A stretch of DNA of 9,807 nucleotides from contig JALTCK010000031.1 in assembly GCA_027074805.1 (NCBI GenBank), forward strand, positions 1 through 9,807, written 5' to 3'. Shown in pieces: positions 1-6,015 of this stretch. The DNA comes from Thermococcus sp. (GTDB lineage: Archaea; Methanobacteriota_B; Thermococci; Thermococcales; Thermococcaceae). The position numbers and the translations under genes were made by a program. Positions within the stretch are counted from its first letter, which is position 1, and each line of letters begins with the position of its first letter. Below the pieces are notes generated by a model. That model did no database searches. It saw nothing but the letters and a program-made list of their open reading frames with translations, and was not told where the DNA came from.

Positions 1-1
1 C

Positions 2-112
2 TATCCCAACAGAAGCGAAATCATCCGAACAGCGATTCGGGAGCTATTGAAAAAAGAACTCTATCAGTTTGAGAGCGAAGAACGCTCAACGCCAGAATAC
101 ATCATGAAATAA
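2..112 (+). CDS. C-terminal part of a small ribbon-helix-helix (CdrS-like) DNA-binding protein, cut by the window edge
   Basis: An open frame enters from the left edge and ends at TAA 110-112, giving 36 visible residues. It begins YPNRSEIIRTAIRELL, the classic second helix of a ribbon-helix-helix (CopG/Arc-type) domain: the N/P-R-S-E cap followed by an amphipathic helix. A short charged tail ending in EYIMK follows. The beta-strand that reads DNA and the first helix lie outside the window. The gene is 65 nt upstream of ftsZ2 on the same strand. In haloarchaea a short RHH protein, CdrS, is encoded directly upstream of ftsZ2 and controls it. From that published pairing I infer that this is the thermococcal CdrS counterpart; the sequence itself shows only an RHH fold next to ftsZ2. 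It could instead be another CopG-type regulator. Confidence 0.72.
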   Translation, partial: YPNRSEIIRTAIRELLKKELYQFESEERSTPEYIMK

Positions 113-125
113 GCGGATAAAATAA

Positions 126-144
126 GAGGTGAAATCCAGATCAC
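126..144 (+). promoter_or_regulatory. SD-like GAGGTGA and small inverted repeat GTGA-N8-TCAC in the gap before ftsZ2
   Basis: The 65-nt gap between the RHH gene and ftsZ2 holds a strong Shine-Dalgarno-like GAGGTGA (126-132) with no start codon at a usable distance. The same bases form a short inverted repeat, GTGA (129-132) and TCAC (141-144), separated by 8 nt. Ribbon-helix-helix dimers bind short inverted repeats, so this could be an operator for the neighbouring RHH protein. That is inference, because a 4-bp dyad can occur by chance. An A/T stretch at 116-125 could be a weak TATA element for ftsZ2, but it lacks a clear BRE. Confidence 0.22.
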
Positions 145-177
145 AATAAGCCCTGTGTGGTTTAGGGGGTTGGGGCC

Positions 178-1416
178 ATGGTGTTTAAGTTGCTGGAACA
201 GGCAGGAATAAACATTGACCTAGACGACGAGAAGCCAAAGAAGGATTCTTTCGTTGGCTTTGATGGTGAGGATCTTGAAGGTTTGATAAAGATCGTAATT
301 GTTGGCGTTGGCGGTTCTGGGAACAATACCATAACGAGGCTTTATGAGCTCGGAGTTCAGGGAGCAGAACTCATAGCCATGAACACCGACGCCCAGCACC
401 TTGCAAGAACAAAAGCCCATAAAAAGCTCCTTTTAGGAAAAGAGATAACCCAGGGAAAAGGATCTGGCGGCGACCCAGAAATAGGCTACCGCGCCGCCGA
501 GGCTAGTGCTCATGAGATTGCGGAGACTATCGGCGACGCTGACCTCGTCTTTATAACGGCAGGAATGGGCAACGGAACCGGTACAGGCGCCGCTCCAGTC
601 GTTGCCAAGGTCGTTAAGGAGCGGGCTAGGCACAACGGGCGCTTTAGAGAGCCTCTGGTTGTGAGCGTTGTAACTTATCCCTTCAGAAACGAAGGCAAGA
701 TAAGAATCGAGAAGGCCAAGGCCGGAATAAAAGCCCTAATGTACTATTCAGACACTGTTATCATTATCGAAAACGACAAACTCCTCAAGCTCGTGCCAAA
801 GCTTCCAATTAACGCCGCCTTCCGCTTCGCTGATGAGATAATAGCCAGGATGGTCAAAGGGCTGACTGAGACTATAAAGCTCCCGTCCATGGTGAACATC
901 GACTTCGCGGACGTTTACAGCGTCATGCACAACGGCGGTGCTGCCCTCATCGGGATAGGCGAGAGCGACTCGAGCAACCGGGCAGCCGATGCTATAAAGA
1001 ACGCCCTTGAGAACAAGATGTTGGACGTGGAGTACGCGAGTGGTGATAAGGCTCTGGTCCACTTTACTGTGGGCCCGGATGTTAGCTTAGGGGAAATCAG
1101 CACCGCAATGGACATTGTCTACGAAAGGCTCGGGGAGAAGAGTGAAATCAAGTGGGGCGCAAGGATAGATGAGGACATGGGCAAGGTTGTCAGAGCGATG
1201 GTTATAATGACTGGTGTCAAGAGCCCAAACATCCTCGGAGGAGCGGAGGCCCTTCAGGTAGGAGAGGACTTCAGGAGCAACATAATCGAGCCCGTTAGGA
1301 GCTTTTCAGCAAGACGCTCTGATGACAAGATATTCAACACGATAGCAAGGAACAAGGAGAACAGACCATCTCCCAGGGTCTTGAAGGCGTTCGAAGACTT
1401 TATGGACATAAGCTGA
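178..1416 (+). CDS. ftsZ2: Cell division GTPase FtsZ (FtsZ2 type)
   Basis: A tubulin-family GTPase that polymerises at mid-cell and drives archaeal division together with FtsZ1; 412 residues, normal for archaeal FtsZ2. Nucleotide-binding elements are in order: the T1 loop GVGGSGNN (about 43-50), NTD around 69-71, GKGSGGDPEIG (93-103), and the tubulin signature T4 loop GMGNGTGTG (129-137). The T7 synergy loop NIDFADV (240-246) carries the aspartates that complete the GTPase site of the next subunit, so it should be active. The usual GGGTGTG reads GNGTGTG. The first 35 residues are a charged linker starting MVFKLLEQAG, and the last 45 or so are a variable tail ending FEDFMDIS, possibly an anchor-binding peptide. 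An in-frame TAG at 163-165 lies just upstream, so ATG 178 is the first possible start; its SD (GGGGGTTGGGG) is weak. It lies between an RHH gene and parA. Confidence 0.95.
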   Translation: MVFKLLEQAGINIDLDDEKPKKDSFVGFDGEDLEGLIKIVIVGVGGSGNNTITRLYELGVQGAELIAMNTDAQHLARTKAHKKLLLGKEITQGKGSGGDPEIGYRAAEASAHEIAETIGDADLVFITAGMGNGTGTGAAPVVAKVVKERARHNGRFREPLVVSVVTYPFRNEGKIRIEKAKAGIKALMYYSDTVIIIENDKLLKLVPKLPINAAFRFADEIIARMVKGLTETIKLPSMVNIDFADVYSVMHNGGAALIGIGESDSSNRAADAIKNALENKMLDVEYASGDKALVHFTVGPDVSLGEISTAMDIVYERLGEKSEIKWGARIDEDMGKVVRAMVIMTGVKSPNILGGAEALQVGEDFRSNIIEPVRSFSARRSDDKIFNTIARNKENRPSPRVLKAFEDFMDIS

Positions 1417-1420
1417 CTTC

Positions 1421-1426
1421 TTTTTT
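1421..1426 (+). terminator. T6 tract just after ftsZ2, possible weak intrinsic terminator
   Basis: Six T residues lie 5 nt after the ftsZ2 stop codon. Archaeal RNA polymerase can terminate on such tracts without a hairpin. The parA start is only 22 nt further on and has its own ribosome binding site but no promoter room, so this is more likely partial attenuation between ftsZ2 and parA than a full stop. It is only suggestive. Confidence 0.2.
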
Positions 1427-1447
1427 AATTCATTTAGGTGGATTTCT

Positions 1448-2218
1448 ATGGCAGTGGTGATCAGTGTAGCCAACCAAAAGGGTGGAGTGGGTAAAACGAC
1501 CCTAACCATGAACTTAGGATACGGTCTAGCCGATATGGGAAAGAAAGTTCTCCTCGTTGACATAGACCCCCAGTTCAACCTTACATTCGCCCTAATCGGA
1601 ATGGACGTCCTAAAATACACCGATGACAACGTCGGGACTGTGATGACACGGGAGAGTGAGGTAGAGAGTGCGATAGTTCCGGTCAGGGCGAACATCGATC
1701 TCCTCCCAAGCCACCTGAACCTTTCGGCGAGAGAGATAGAGATAATAAACGCCTACAACCGCGAGAGACGCCTTGAAAAGGCTCTCCTGCCCGTTCTCCC
1801 GGATTACGATTACGTGCTGATAGACAATCCTCCTAGCATGGGAATTTTCCTTGTGAACTCTCTAACAGCCTCGGACTACGTGATAATCCCGCTCGAACTC
1901 AGCTATTTTGGAGTAATCGGTATGCAACTCATGTTTAACCTCATGAGGATGATACGTGAGGAGACTAATGAGAACCTGAAACTGCTTGGCCTCGTCCCGA
2001 ACAAGTTCACCCGTCAAACAAAGGTTCCGAAGATGAGATTGAAAGAGCTTAAGGAGGCCTATCCTGACGCCCCAATATTGACAACGATACCAAAGGCCAT
2101 TGCCCTTGAAAAGGCTCAGAGCCAGGGTCTCAGCATATTTGAGTTCGATGGAAAGAGTCGGGCCTCGAAAGCCTTCTCAAAGCTCACGAGAGAGGTGGTC
2201 GATATTGTCGAAGGGTAA
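1448..2218 (+). CDS. ParA/Soj-type P-loop ATPase (MinD/ParA superfamily)
   Basis: A cytosolic ATPase of the ParA/MinD superfamily, 256 residues, standard length for Soj-type ParA. The deviant Walker A motif is KGGVGKTT (11-18), with signature Lys11 and P-loop Lys16. Walker A' is VDIDPQ (37-42) with Asp40, and Walker B is YVLIDNPPS (122-130) with Asp126. Family members dimerise on ATP and position a cargo such as DNA or a division complex. The DxDPQ element and the lack of a C-terminal amphipathic membrane helix favour ParA/Soj over MinD, so the nucleoid rather than the membrane is the likely matrix. ATG 1448 follows a clear SD AGGTGGA (1436-1442) at a spacing of 5 nt. The gene sits 31 nt after ftsZ2 and overlaps the next gene, whose RHH product is the expected DNA-binding or activating partner. 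The role in division or segregation is inferred from context. Confidence 0.92.
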   Translation: MAVVISVANQKGGVGKTTLTMNLGYGLADMGKKVLLVDIDPQFNLTFALIGMDVLKYTDDNVGTVMTRESEVESAIVPVRANIDLLPSHLNLSAREIEIINAYNRERRLEKALLPVLPDYDYVLIDNPPSMGIFLVNSLTASDYVIIPLELSYFGVIGMQLMFNLMRMIREETNENLKLLGLVPNKFTRQTKVPKMRLKELKEAYPDAPILTTIPKAIALEKAQSQGLSIFEFDGKSRASKAFSKLTREVVDIVEG

Positions 2219-2528
2219 AATTCCTAGGCTTTTTGATGGTTCCGTTGACGATCTAACGAAGCCATCAAAAAAGAGGGAGGAAAAGGAGAACCTGAAGAAG
2301 GAGAAGATGCAGAAGACGCTCTACATAAGTAGAGACATGAACAGGAAGCTCATAGAGCTATATGGGGAGGAAGGGCGGCGGCAGAGCAACATAGTGGAGG
2401 ATGCTGTGAACCTTTACTACTATCTGAGGTTAGCCATAGGAGAGAAAAAGCTCCACGAACTTCTGGAGGCCGTTAAACGTGAAGACCCGGAGTTCCTGAG
2501 AGAGTATCTTTCAAAATTCAAACCCTAA
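2205..2528 (+). CDS. Ribbon-helix-helix protein, likely partner of the ParA ATPase
   Basis: A 107-residue protein with a lysine/glutamate-rich N-terminal arm (1-36) and a ribbon-helix-helix domain at about 37-75. The strand KTLYISRDM is followed by helix A (46-57), then helix B starting RRQSNIVEDAVNLYYYLR. A C-terminal helical tail (79-106) is rich in Glu/Lys/Leu. I choose TTG 2205 because an SD, GAGGTGGT (2192-2199), sits 5 nt before it; reading further upstream would run inside parA. This start overlaps the parA stop by 14 nt, a sign of translational coupling. In plasmid partition systems a small RHH protein encoded right after parA binds the centromere, and its basic N-terminal arm stimulates the ATPase. 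The arm, domain order and gene order all fit that model here. Alternatively it is a transcriptional autorepressor of the cluster. Confidence 0.82.
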   Translation: MSKGKIPRLFDGSVDDLTKPSKKREEKENLKKEKMQKTLYISRDMNRKLIELYGEEGRRQSNIVEDAVNLYYYLRLAIGEKKLHELLEAVKREDPEFLREYLSKFKP

Positions 2529-2554
2529 CGTTAACCCAGAGGATGAAATCAGGT

Positions 2555-2577
2555 GGTTAAATAAAGCCCTAAAATAA
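2555..2577 (-). terminator. T-rich stretch after ribL, candidate terminator of the - strand operon
   Basis: Immediately past the ribL stop codon the - strand reads TTATTTTAGGGCTTTATTT, three short T-rich runs within 23 nt. Thermococcal terminators are often just T-rich tracts without a strong stem. The 50-nt gap between the convergent RHH gene and ribL holds nothing else recognisable. On the + strand the nearest good T tracts lie inside the 3' end of ribL (T6 at 2602-2607, T5 at 2637-2641). Confidence 0.35.
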
Positions 2578-2578
2578 C

Positions 2579-3022
2579 TCACTCACAATAAGTTTCAATG
2601 ATTTTTTGGATTATTTTGCTCGTCTTTGCCCGGTCGTTTTTGTAAAGATAGGGTATCCTGATAACCTCTGCATTTATTCCGTGTTTTCTCAACTCCTCCT
2701 TGAGTTTCTCACAGGTGAAAAGCTGATCTGGCCCGAGGGCAACTATGTCAGGGTCTATCCGCTTCACCAGCTCGTAATCTATCGTGCCCGGACTACCTAT
2801 GTAAACCTCATCCACCATCCTTAAGGCTCTAAGGAGCTCGGCCCTGTCCTCTGCAGAGTTTATAGGCTCCCTCCTCTTCTGCATCCTCACTGTCTCGTCG
2901 TGGGCTACGATTACAATCAGATCGTCTCCAAGGGCTTTAGCCTGCCTCAGGAAATGTATGTGCCCCACGTGAAGGATATCAAAGACCCCTCCAACCAGAA
3001 CCCTGATTCTTTTCTCCGACAT
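2579..3022 (-). CDS. ribL: Archaeal FAD synthetase RibL (FMN adenylyltransferase)
   Basis: Transfers AMP from ATP to FMN to make FAD, the last step of flavin cofactor synthesis in archaea, in the cytosol. The 147-residue protein is a single cytidylyltransferase-fold domain. The N-terminus holds GGVFDILHVGH (11-21) with the nucleotide-binding HxGH at 18-21, and the second signature KTSKII lies at 133-138. Cysteines at 104 (FTCEKL) and 146 (next to the C-terminus) recall the conserved C-terminal cysteines reported to make the Methanocaldococcus enzyme air-sensitive; I did not align them. Glycerol-3-phosphate cytidylyltransferase is a relative, but the length, cysteines and archaeal context favour RibL. 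It starts at ATG 3020-3022 directly after the stop of the PUA gene (0-nt gap), as the last gene of the pyrF operon. Confidence 0.9.
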   Translation of the reverse strand: MSEKRIRVLVGGVFDILHVGHIHFLRQAKALGDDLIVIVAHDETVRMQKRREPINSAEDRAELLRALRMVDEVYIGSPGTIDYELVKRIDPDIVALGPDQLFTCEKLKEELRKHGINAEVIRIPYLYKNDRAKTSKIIQKIIETYCE

Positions 3023-3541
3023 CTATCCCACCGTCAGCTCCCATATTTTATCCTTTGCATGGTGGATATTTTTAACGGCCTTGCCCTTGGGCTTCTCCTT
3101 CATGCTTTTCCCGTCCATCAGGGCGATTCCAATGGCGAGAGGCCTACCGTAGTCCTCCTCAACCACAAAGACAAAGTCACCTTCCTTGATGTTCCCATCG
3201 GCATCAGTTATTCCAGCGGCCATCACGTCGGCGCCCTTTATTATGAACGGAACCGCTCCTGCGTCAACTACCACTCGCCTCGGCCACTTCCTCAGGTCTT
3301 CCTCGTTGGAAAACTCATAGAGGGTTATGACGAGGGGAAATATAAGCTCTTTTCTCCTAATGAAAAATGGCCTGCCGTTAACAAGAAGAATCTCGGTCGT
3401 TCTGTCGAACTCTGCAACCTCAACCCTGTCCTTCTTACCCAACATCTTCCCGGCTATCTCCTCGCCGAAGATCTCACTCATCTCGCGGATTATCTCCTTA
3501 ATTTCCTTCTTGCTGAGGGGATGCTTGACCTTCAGCTCCAC
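3023..3541 (-). CDS. PUA-domain RNA-binding protein (archaeal MCT-1/Tma20-like, COG2016 type)
   Basis: A 172-residue protein in two parts. The N-terminal pre-PUA domain (about 1-85) contains IREMSEIFGEEIAGKML and VEVAEFDRTTEILLVNGRP. The C-terminal PUA domain (about 88-165) opens RRVVVDAGAVPFIIKGADVM and continues with GDFVFVVEE and GRPLAIGIALM, the usual beta-barrel pattern. PUA domains bind structured RNA. This archaeal family resembles eukaryotic MCT-1/Tma20, which acts on the small ribosomal subunit; a ribosome or tRNA role is inferred from the family. It starts with GTG (3539-3541) inside the end of pyrF, preceded by a strong SD, GAGGAGGTGG, that lies within the last pyrF codons. The two genes overlap by 10 nt, which implies coupled translation. 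No catalytic motif is seen. Confidence 0.85.
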   Translation of the reverse strand: MELKVKHPLSKKEIKEIIREMSEIFGEEIAGKMLGKKDRVEVAEFDRTTEILLVNGRPFFIRRKELIFPLVITLYEFSNEEDLRKWPRRVVVDAGAVPFIIKGADVMAAGITDADGNIKEGDFVFVVEEDYGRPLAIGIALMDGKSMKEKPKGKAVKNIHHAKDKIWELTVG

Positions 3542-4167
3542 ACTTCCACCTCCTCGTGAAATCTTCTGGCGGCCTCCCTGGGATTCTCACTGTCGTAGAT
3601 GGAGCGGCCCACTATGATGTAGTCCGCGCCGGCTTTAAAAACCTCACCAACCTTTCCGCCCTGGGCGCCGACACCTGGACTCAGGATTTTGATGCCCGGT
3701 CTCAGCCTGGAGCGTATATAGGCAACGCGCTCCGGTCTCGTTGCGGGGGCAATTACACCGAAGGGCCTCAACTCGTTGGCCAGCTCGATGAACCCATCCG
3801 TCACCGGCTGAATGAACTCCCTTGCTCCCGGATGGCTCATTTCGACGATGATTATCGTCTTCCCGAGCTCCATCACAGCTTTAACACTCTCCCTCCCAGT
3901 GAAGCCGTGAATTATGATGTAGTCCGCCCCGGCTTCAAAAACTTTCTCCGCTATCAGCCTGTTCGTGTTCGGTATGTCAGCGAGCTTCAAATCGGCTATG
4001 ATCGGCAGTCCCGTCACCTGTTTCAGCTCGGCGATTATTTTAAGGCCCGAGCCGATTATCAGCGGCCAGTTCACCTTGACAGCCCAGAGATAGTCGGAGG
4101 TGCACTCGGCTATCTCAAGGGCCCTCTCCCTTTCGTAGACGTCGAGGGCCAGCACGAGACGTTTCAT
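3532..4167 (-). CDS. pyrF: Orotidine 5'-phosphate decarboxylase
   Basis: Converts OMP to UMP, the last step of de novo pyrimidine synthesis. It is a 211-residue TIM barrel of the short archaeal type, acting as a dimer in the cytosol. Visible landmarks are LALD at the end of strand 1 (Asp9), AVKVN (Lys31), and the catalytic Asp-Lys-Asp tetrad segment ADLKLADIPNT (D59, K61, D64). VEMSHPG (108-114), the phosphate-loop region LSPGVGAQGG (162-171) and VGRSIY (186-191), which grips the phosphate, follow. All expected catalytic residues are present. ATG 4165-4167 follows the DUF4443 gene by 4 nt, with an SD (GGGGTGA) formed by that gene's last codons. The 3' end overlaps the PUA gene by 10 nt. An internal 30-nt direct repeat encodes AGADYII twice, exactly 100 residues apart. 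Confidence 0.97.
   Translation of the reverse strand: MKRLVLALDVYERERALEIAECTSDYLWAVKVNWPLIIGSGLKIIAELKQVTGLPIIADLKLADIPNTNRLIAEKVFEAGADYIIIHGFTGRESVKAVMELGKTIIIVEMSHPGAREFIQPVTDGFIELANELRPFGVIAPATRPERVAYIRSRLRPGIKILSPGVGAQGGKVGEVFKAGADYIIVGRSIYDSENPREAARRFHEEVEVWS
3613..3642. repeat. Copy A of a 30-bp near-perfect direct repeat inside pyrF
   Basis: This stretch matches 3913-3942 at 28 of 30 positions, in the same orientation and exactly 300 bp apart. It encodes VFKAGADYII (residues 176-185) of the decarboxylase. The differences are at 3628 (G against C) and 3635 (T against C). Confidence 0.8.
3913..3942. repeat. Copy B of the 30-bp direct repeat inside pyrF
   Basis: This is the partner of 3613-3642 and encodes VFEAGADYII (residues 76-85). 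Both copies occupy equivalent strand-loop positions of the TIM barrel, so the protein repeat has a structural reason; the close nucleotide match is less expected. Confidence 0.8.
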
Positions 4168-4171
4168 GGAT

Positions 4172-4774
4172 TCACCCCATTATCGATTTAATCTCCTCCG
4201 GTATCTCCCCACCCTTGAGGTGGAGGGCAACGTGATAGGCACTCTTCATCGCATTGGCCTCGTTTTCAGCCCACGTTACGATGACTAGGTCACCCTCGCT
4301 CAGCTTCAGAGAGGAGGAAATAGCTCCTGCTAGCTCCCCCATAGCCCCCTTCAGAGGTCTTCCGTCCTCCGGAAAGACTGGCTCACCGTTCTTAACCACT
4401 AGGATCATGGCCCCCCTGGCAAAGAAGCGTATCGCCTCGTCCCTAAGATCTATGCTCTTAAAAGCAGGGGGCCTTCTCACCACCAGCGCGTATGCAGGAA
4501 ATCCCTCAACGGTGCCCACTCTCCGAGCCTCGGAGAAACTCGAGGAAAGTCTGCTCCGGAGCTCCATGCCCCGTTTATTAAGAAAATGCCCTCTCTGGGC
4601 AGATGTGATGAGTTCAAGACCGCTCAGCTTTTTTAATAGGGTCCTAACGCTCCCCTCTCCAAGCCCAAGAACCTCGGAAATCGTTTTTCTCCCAGTTGGA
4701 GACTTCAGCAAGAACAGAACCGCCACGACGTCCTCCAGCGTGAACTCTGGATAGGCTCCCCTCTTCCAGCTCAT
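4172..4774 (-). CDS. Winged-helix DUF4443 protein, putative transcriptional regulator of the pyrF operon
   Basis: A 200-residue protein. The N-terminal part (about 12-77) is a winged helix-turn-helix: FTLEDVVAVLFLL, then GRKTISEVLGLGEGSVRTLLKKL as the recognition region, then a wing-like GLELITSAQRGHFLNKRG. The C-terminal domain (about 88-190), with FPAYALVVRRPP, GAMILVVKNGEPVFP and EGDLVIVTW, matches what I know as DUF4443, an archaeal domain of unknown ligand. ATG 4772-4774 has an SD, GGAGGG (4781-4786 on the - strand), at 6 nt. It is the first gene of the four-gene unit ending in ribL, 4 nt before pyrF. First position in a biosynthetic operon plus a DNA-binding domain suggests local autoregulation, perhaps with a nucleotide or flavin effector. 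No target is proven. Confidence 0.8.
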   Translation of the reverse strand: MSWKRGAYPEFTLEDVVAVLFLLKSPTGRKTISEVLGLGEGSVRTLLKKLSGLELITSAQRGHFLNKRGMELRSRLSSSFSEARRVGTVEGFPAYALVVRRPPAFKSIDLRDEAIRFFARGAMILVVKNGEPVFPEDGRPLKGAMGELAGAISSSLKLSEGDLVIVTWAENEANAMKSAYHVALHLKGGEIPEEIKSIMG

Positions 4775-4807
4775 TAACTTCCCTCCAAGAAGAATACTGA
4801 AAAGGGA

Positions 4808-4821
4808 TTAAAAAGTTTTAG
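4808..4821 (-). promoter_or_regulatory. BRE/TATA-like promoter for the DUF4443-pyrF-PUA-ribL operon
   Basis: On the - strand this reads TAAAACTTTTTAAT, a BRE-like A run followed by a TATA-like CTTTTTAAT. Its centre is about 38 nt from the DUF4443 start codon, which would put transcription start about 12 nt before ATG, with the GGAGGG ribosome site inside the leader. It lies in the 51-nt gap after ino1. Its T-rich part could also serve as the ino1 terminator. Confidence 0.5.
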
Positions 4822-4825
4822 AGAA

Positions 4826-5974
4826 TCATAGCCATCTTGGCTCCAGTCCGGCCCACATCCTCATCTTCTCGTGGGCGATTATCCTCGGTATGTTGCCCCT
4901 CTCTTTAGGTCCGGGGTTCTTCATGTAGAATGCGTTGACCTCGTAGACCGTGCCGAACTCCTTCTTATCGACTGCCATCTTTCCGAGCCTGACGAGGTCG
5001 ATAAGGAGACCAGCCAAAGCAGGACTGTCATTTATCCTGCCGGTTATCACAAGCTCGTCGTGGGCACCGTTGAAGCTGACATACTCGATGTGCATCGCTA
5101 TGAACTTCTTGTCGCCGAGCGGCTCAAGGAAGCCTGTCGGTTTTATGTAGTGCGGCGCGTCGTAGCCGAGGAGATCCTTGACAATCGAGCTCTTCGTGAA
5201 CTCCTTGCTCTTGTTGCGCTCTTTGTCGGTGAGTGCTAGGAAGTCGTTGTTTCCGCCGATGTTGAACTGCGCTATATCTAAAACGTAGCGGTTCCTCTGG
5301 GCGAGGTGGCTGAGGACGTCAGCTGTCAGCGGCGTTGCACCGGTGGCACCGTCGTCGCCGAAGACCACGAGGTTGCTCTCCTTCGCGAGTTCAACGTAGA
5401 CCGGGTCGTTGGCTATCAGAGTTGGAATCGCGTTGACGAAGGCCGCTCCTCCAACCTCCTTCGCGTACTTGGCGGCGGCATAAACGTAGACCTGCGTCGC
5501 GGTAAGCCTGTCGCGGTTGTCCTCCTCGATGGCCTTCTCAAGCTCCTCCCTGCTCTCGAAGGGGACAAAAGCTTCAGTGGTGCAGACGTTGACGAAGACA
5601 TCCGGTTTAAGCTCCTTCCACTCGCTAACGAGGTGGTCAACGGCCTCGCTGAGGGTCATCTCGTCGTCGAGACCGGTCGCCTCAATCGGGAGGTTCCTGA
5701 GACTCCTCAGGTGTATGCCCTTCCTGACGGTTATTCCTCTGAGGCTCTCCGGAGCATCGGGGTCGTAGGCCCTGACGACCTCGTAGAGGTCCTTTCCGAC
5801 CTTTGCCTTGTCAACGTCGTAGGAGCCGACTATCTCGATGTCCTTTATTTTAATCGGCAGCTCATCGGCGAGGGGAACGCCGTAGGGCCCTATCTTTCCC
5901 GCCCTTATCTTCTCCAGACCGCTAGCGAATATACTTGCAACGTATCCCTGCCCAAGTATAACAACCCTGACCAT
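4826..5974 (-). CDS. ino1: myo-Inositol-1-phosphate synthase
   Basis: Converts glucose-6-phosphate to L-myo-inositol-1-phosphate using NAD. In hyperthermophiles this feeds di-myo-inositol phosphate, a heat and osmotic solute, and inositol lipids. The 382-residue protein starts with a Rossmann motif LGQGYVAS (7-14). VNVCTTEAF (128-136), FGDDGATGATP (205-216), the family hallmark FNIGGNNDF (237-245), KSSIVKDLLG (261-270) and YIKPTGFLEPLG (276-287) follow, covering the NAD and catalytic lysine regions. I start it at ATG 5972-5974, which has a strong SD, GGAGGTGG, and begins directly at the Rossmann strand. A longer reading back to 6034 would add 20 residues unlike the family and overlap the upstream gene. 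It lies 56 nt after the IPCT/DIPPS gene, the next enzyme of the pathway. Confidence 0.96.
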   Translation of the reverse strand: MVRVVILGQGYVASIFASGLEKIRAGKIGPYGVPLADELPIKIKDIEIVGSYDVDKAKVGKDLYEVVRAYDPDAPESLRGITVRKGIHLRSLRNLPIEATGLDDEMTLSEAVDHLVSEWKELKPDVFVNVCTTEAFVPFESREELEKAIEEDNRDRLTATQVYVYAAAKYAKEVGGAAFVNAIPTLIANDPVYVELAKESNLVVFGDDGATGATPLTADVLSHLAQRNRYVLDIAQFNIGGNNDFLALTDKERNKSKEFTKSSIVKDLLGYDAPHYIKPTGFLEPLGDKKFIAMHIEYVSFNGAHDELVITGRINDSPALAGLLIDLVRLGKMAVDKKEFGTVYEVNAFYMKNPGPKERGNIPRIIAHEKMRMWAGLEPRWL

Positions 5975-6015
5975 TTTCTCCACCTCCTTTGTTGGTTTAA
6001 GATATTTTACAGCAG

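Noticed and set aside
748..1062. Small - strand open frames opposite ftsZ2
   Set aside because: They lack ribosome sites and recognisable motifs, and ftsZ2 explains the sequence.
2100..2204. Upstream ATG start for the second RHH gene
   Set aside because: The added residues are an out-of-frame reading of parA, and a good SD sits before TTG 2205 instead.
3556..4191. Long + strand open frame opposite pyrF
   Set aside because: It is the mirror of a codon-biased real gene: the - strand frame has the complete decarboxylase motifs, while the + strand frame has no recognisable domain.
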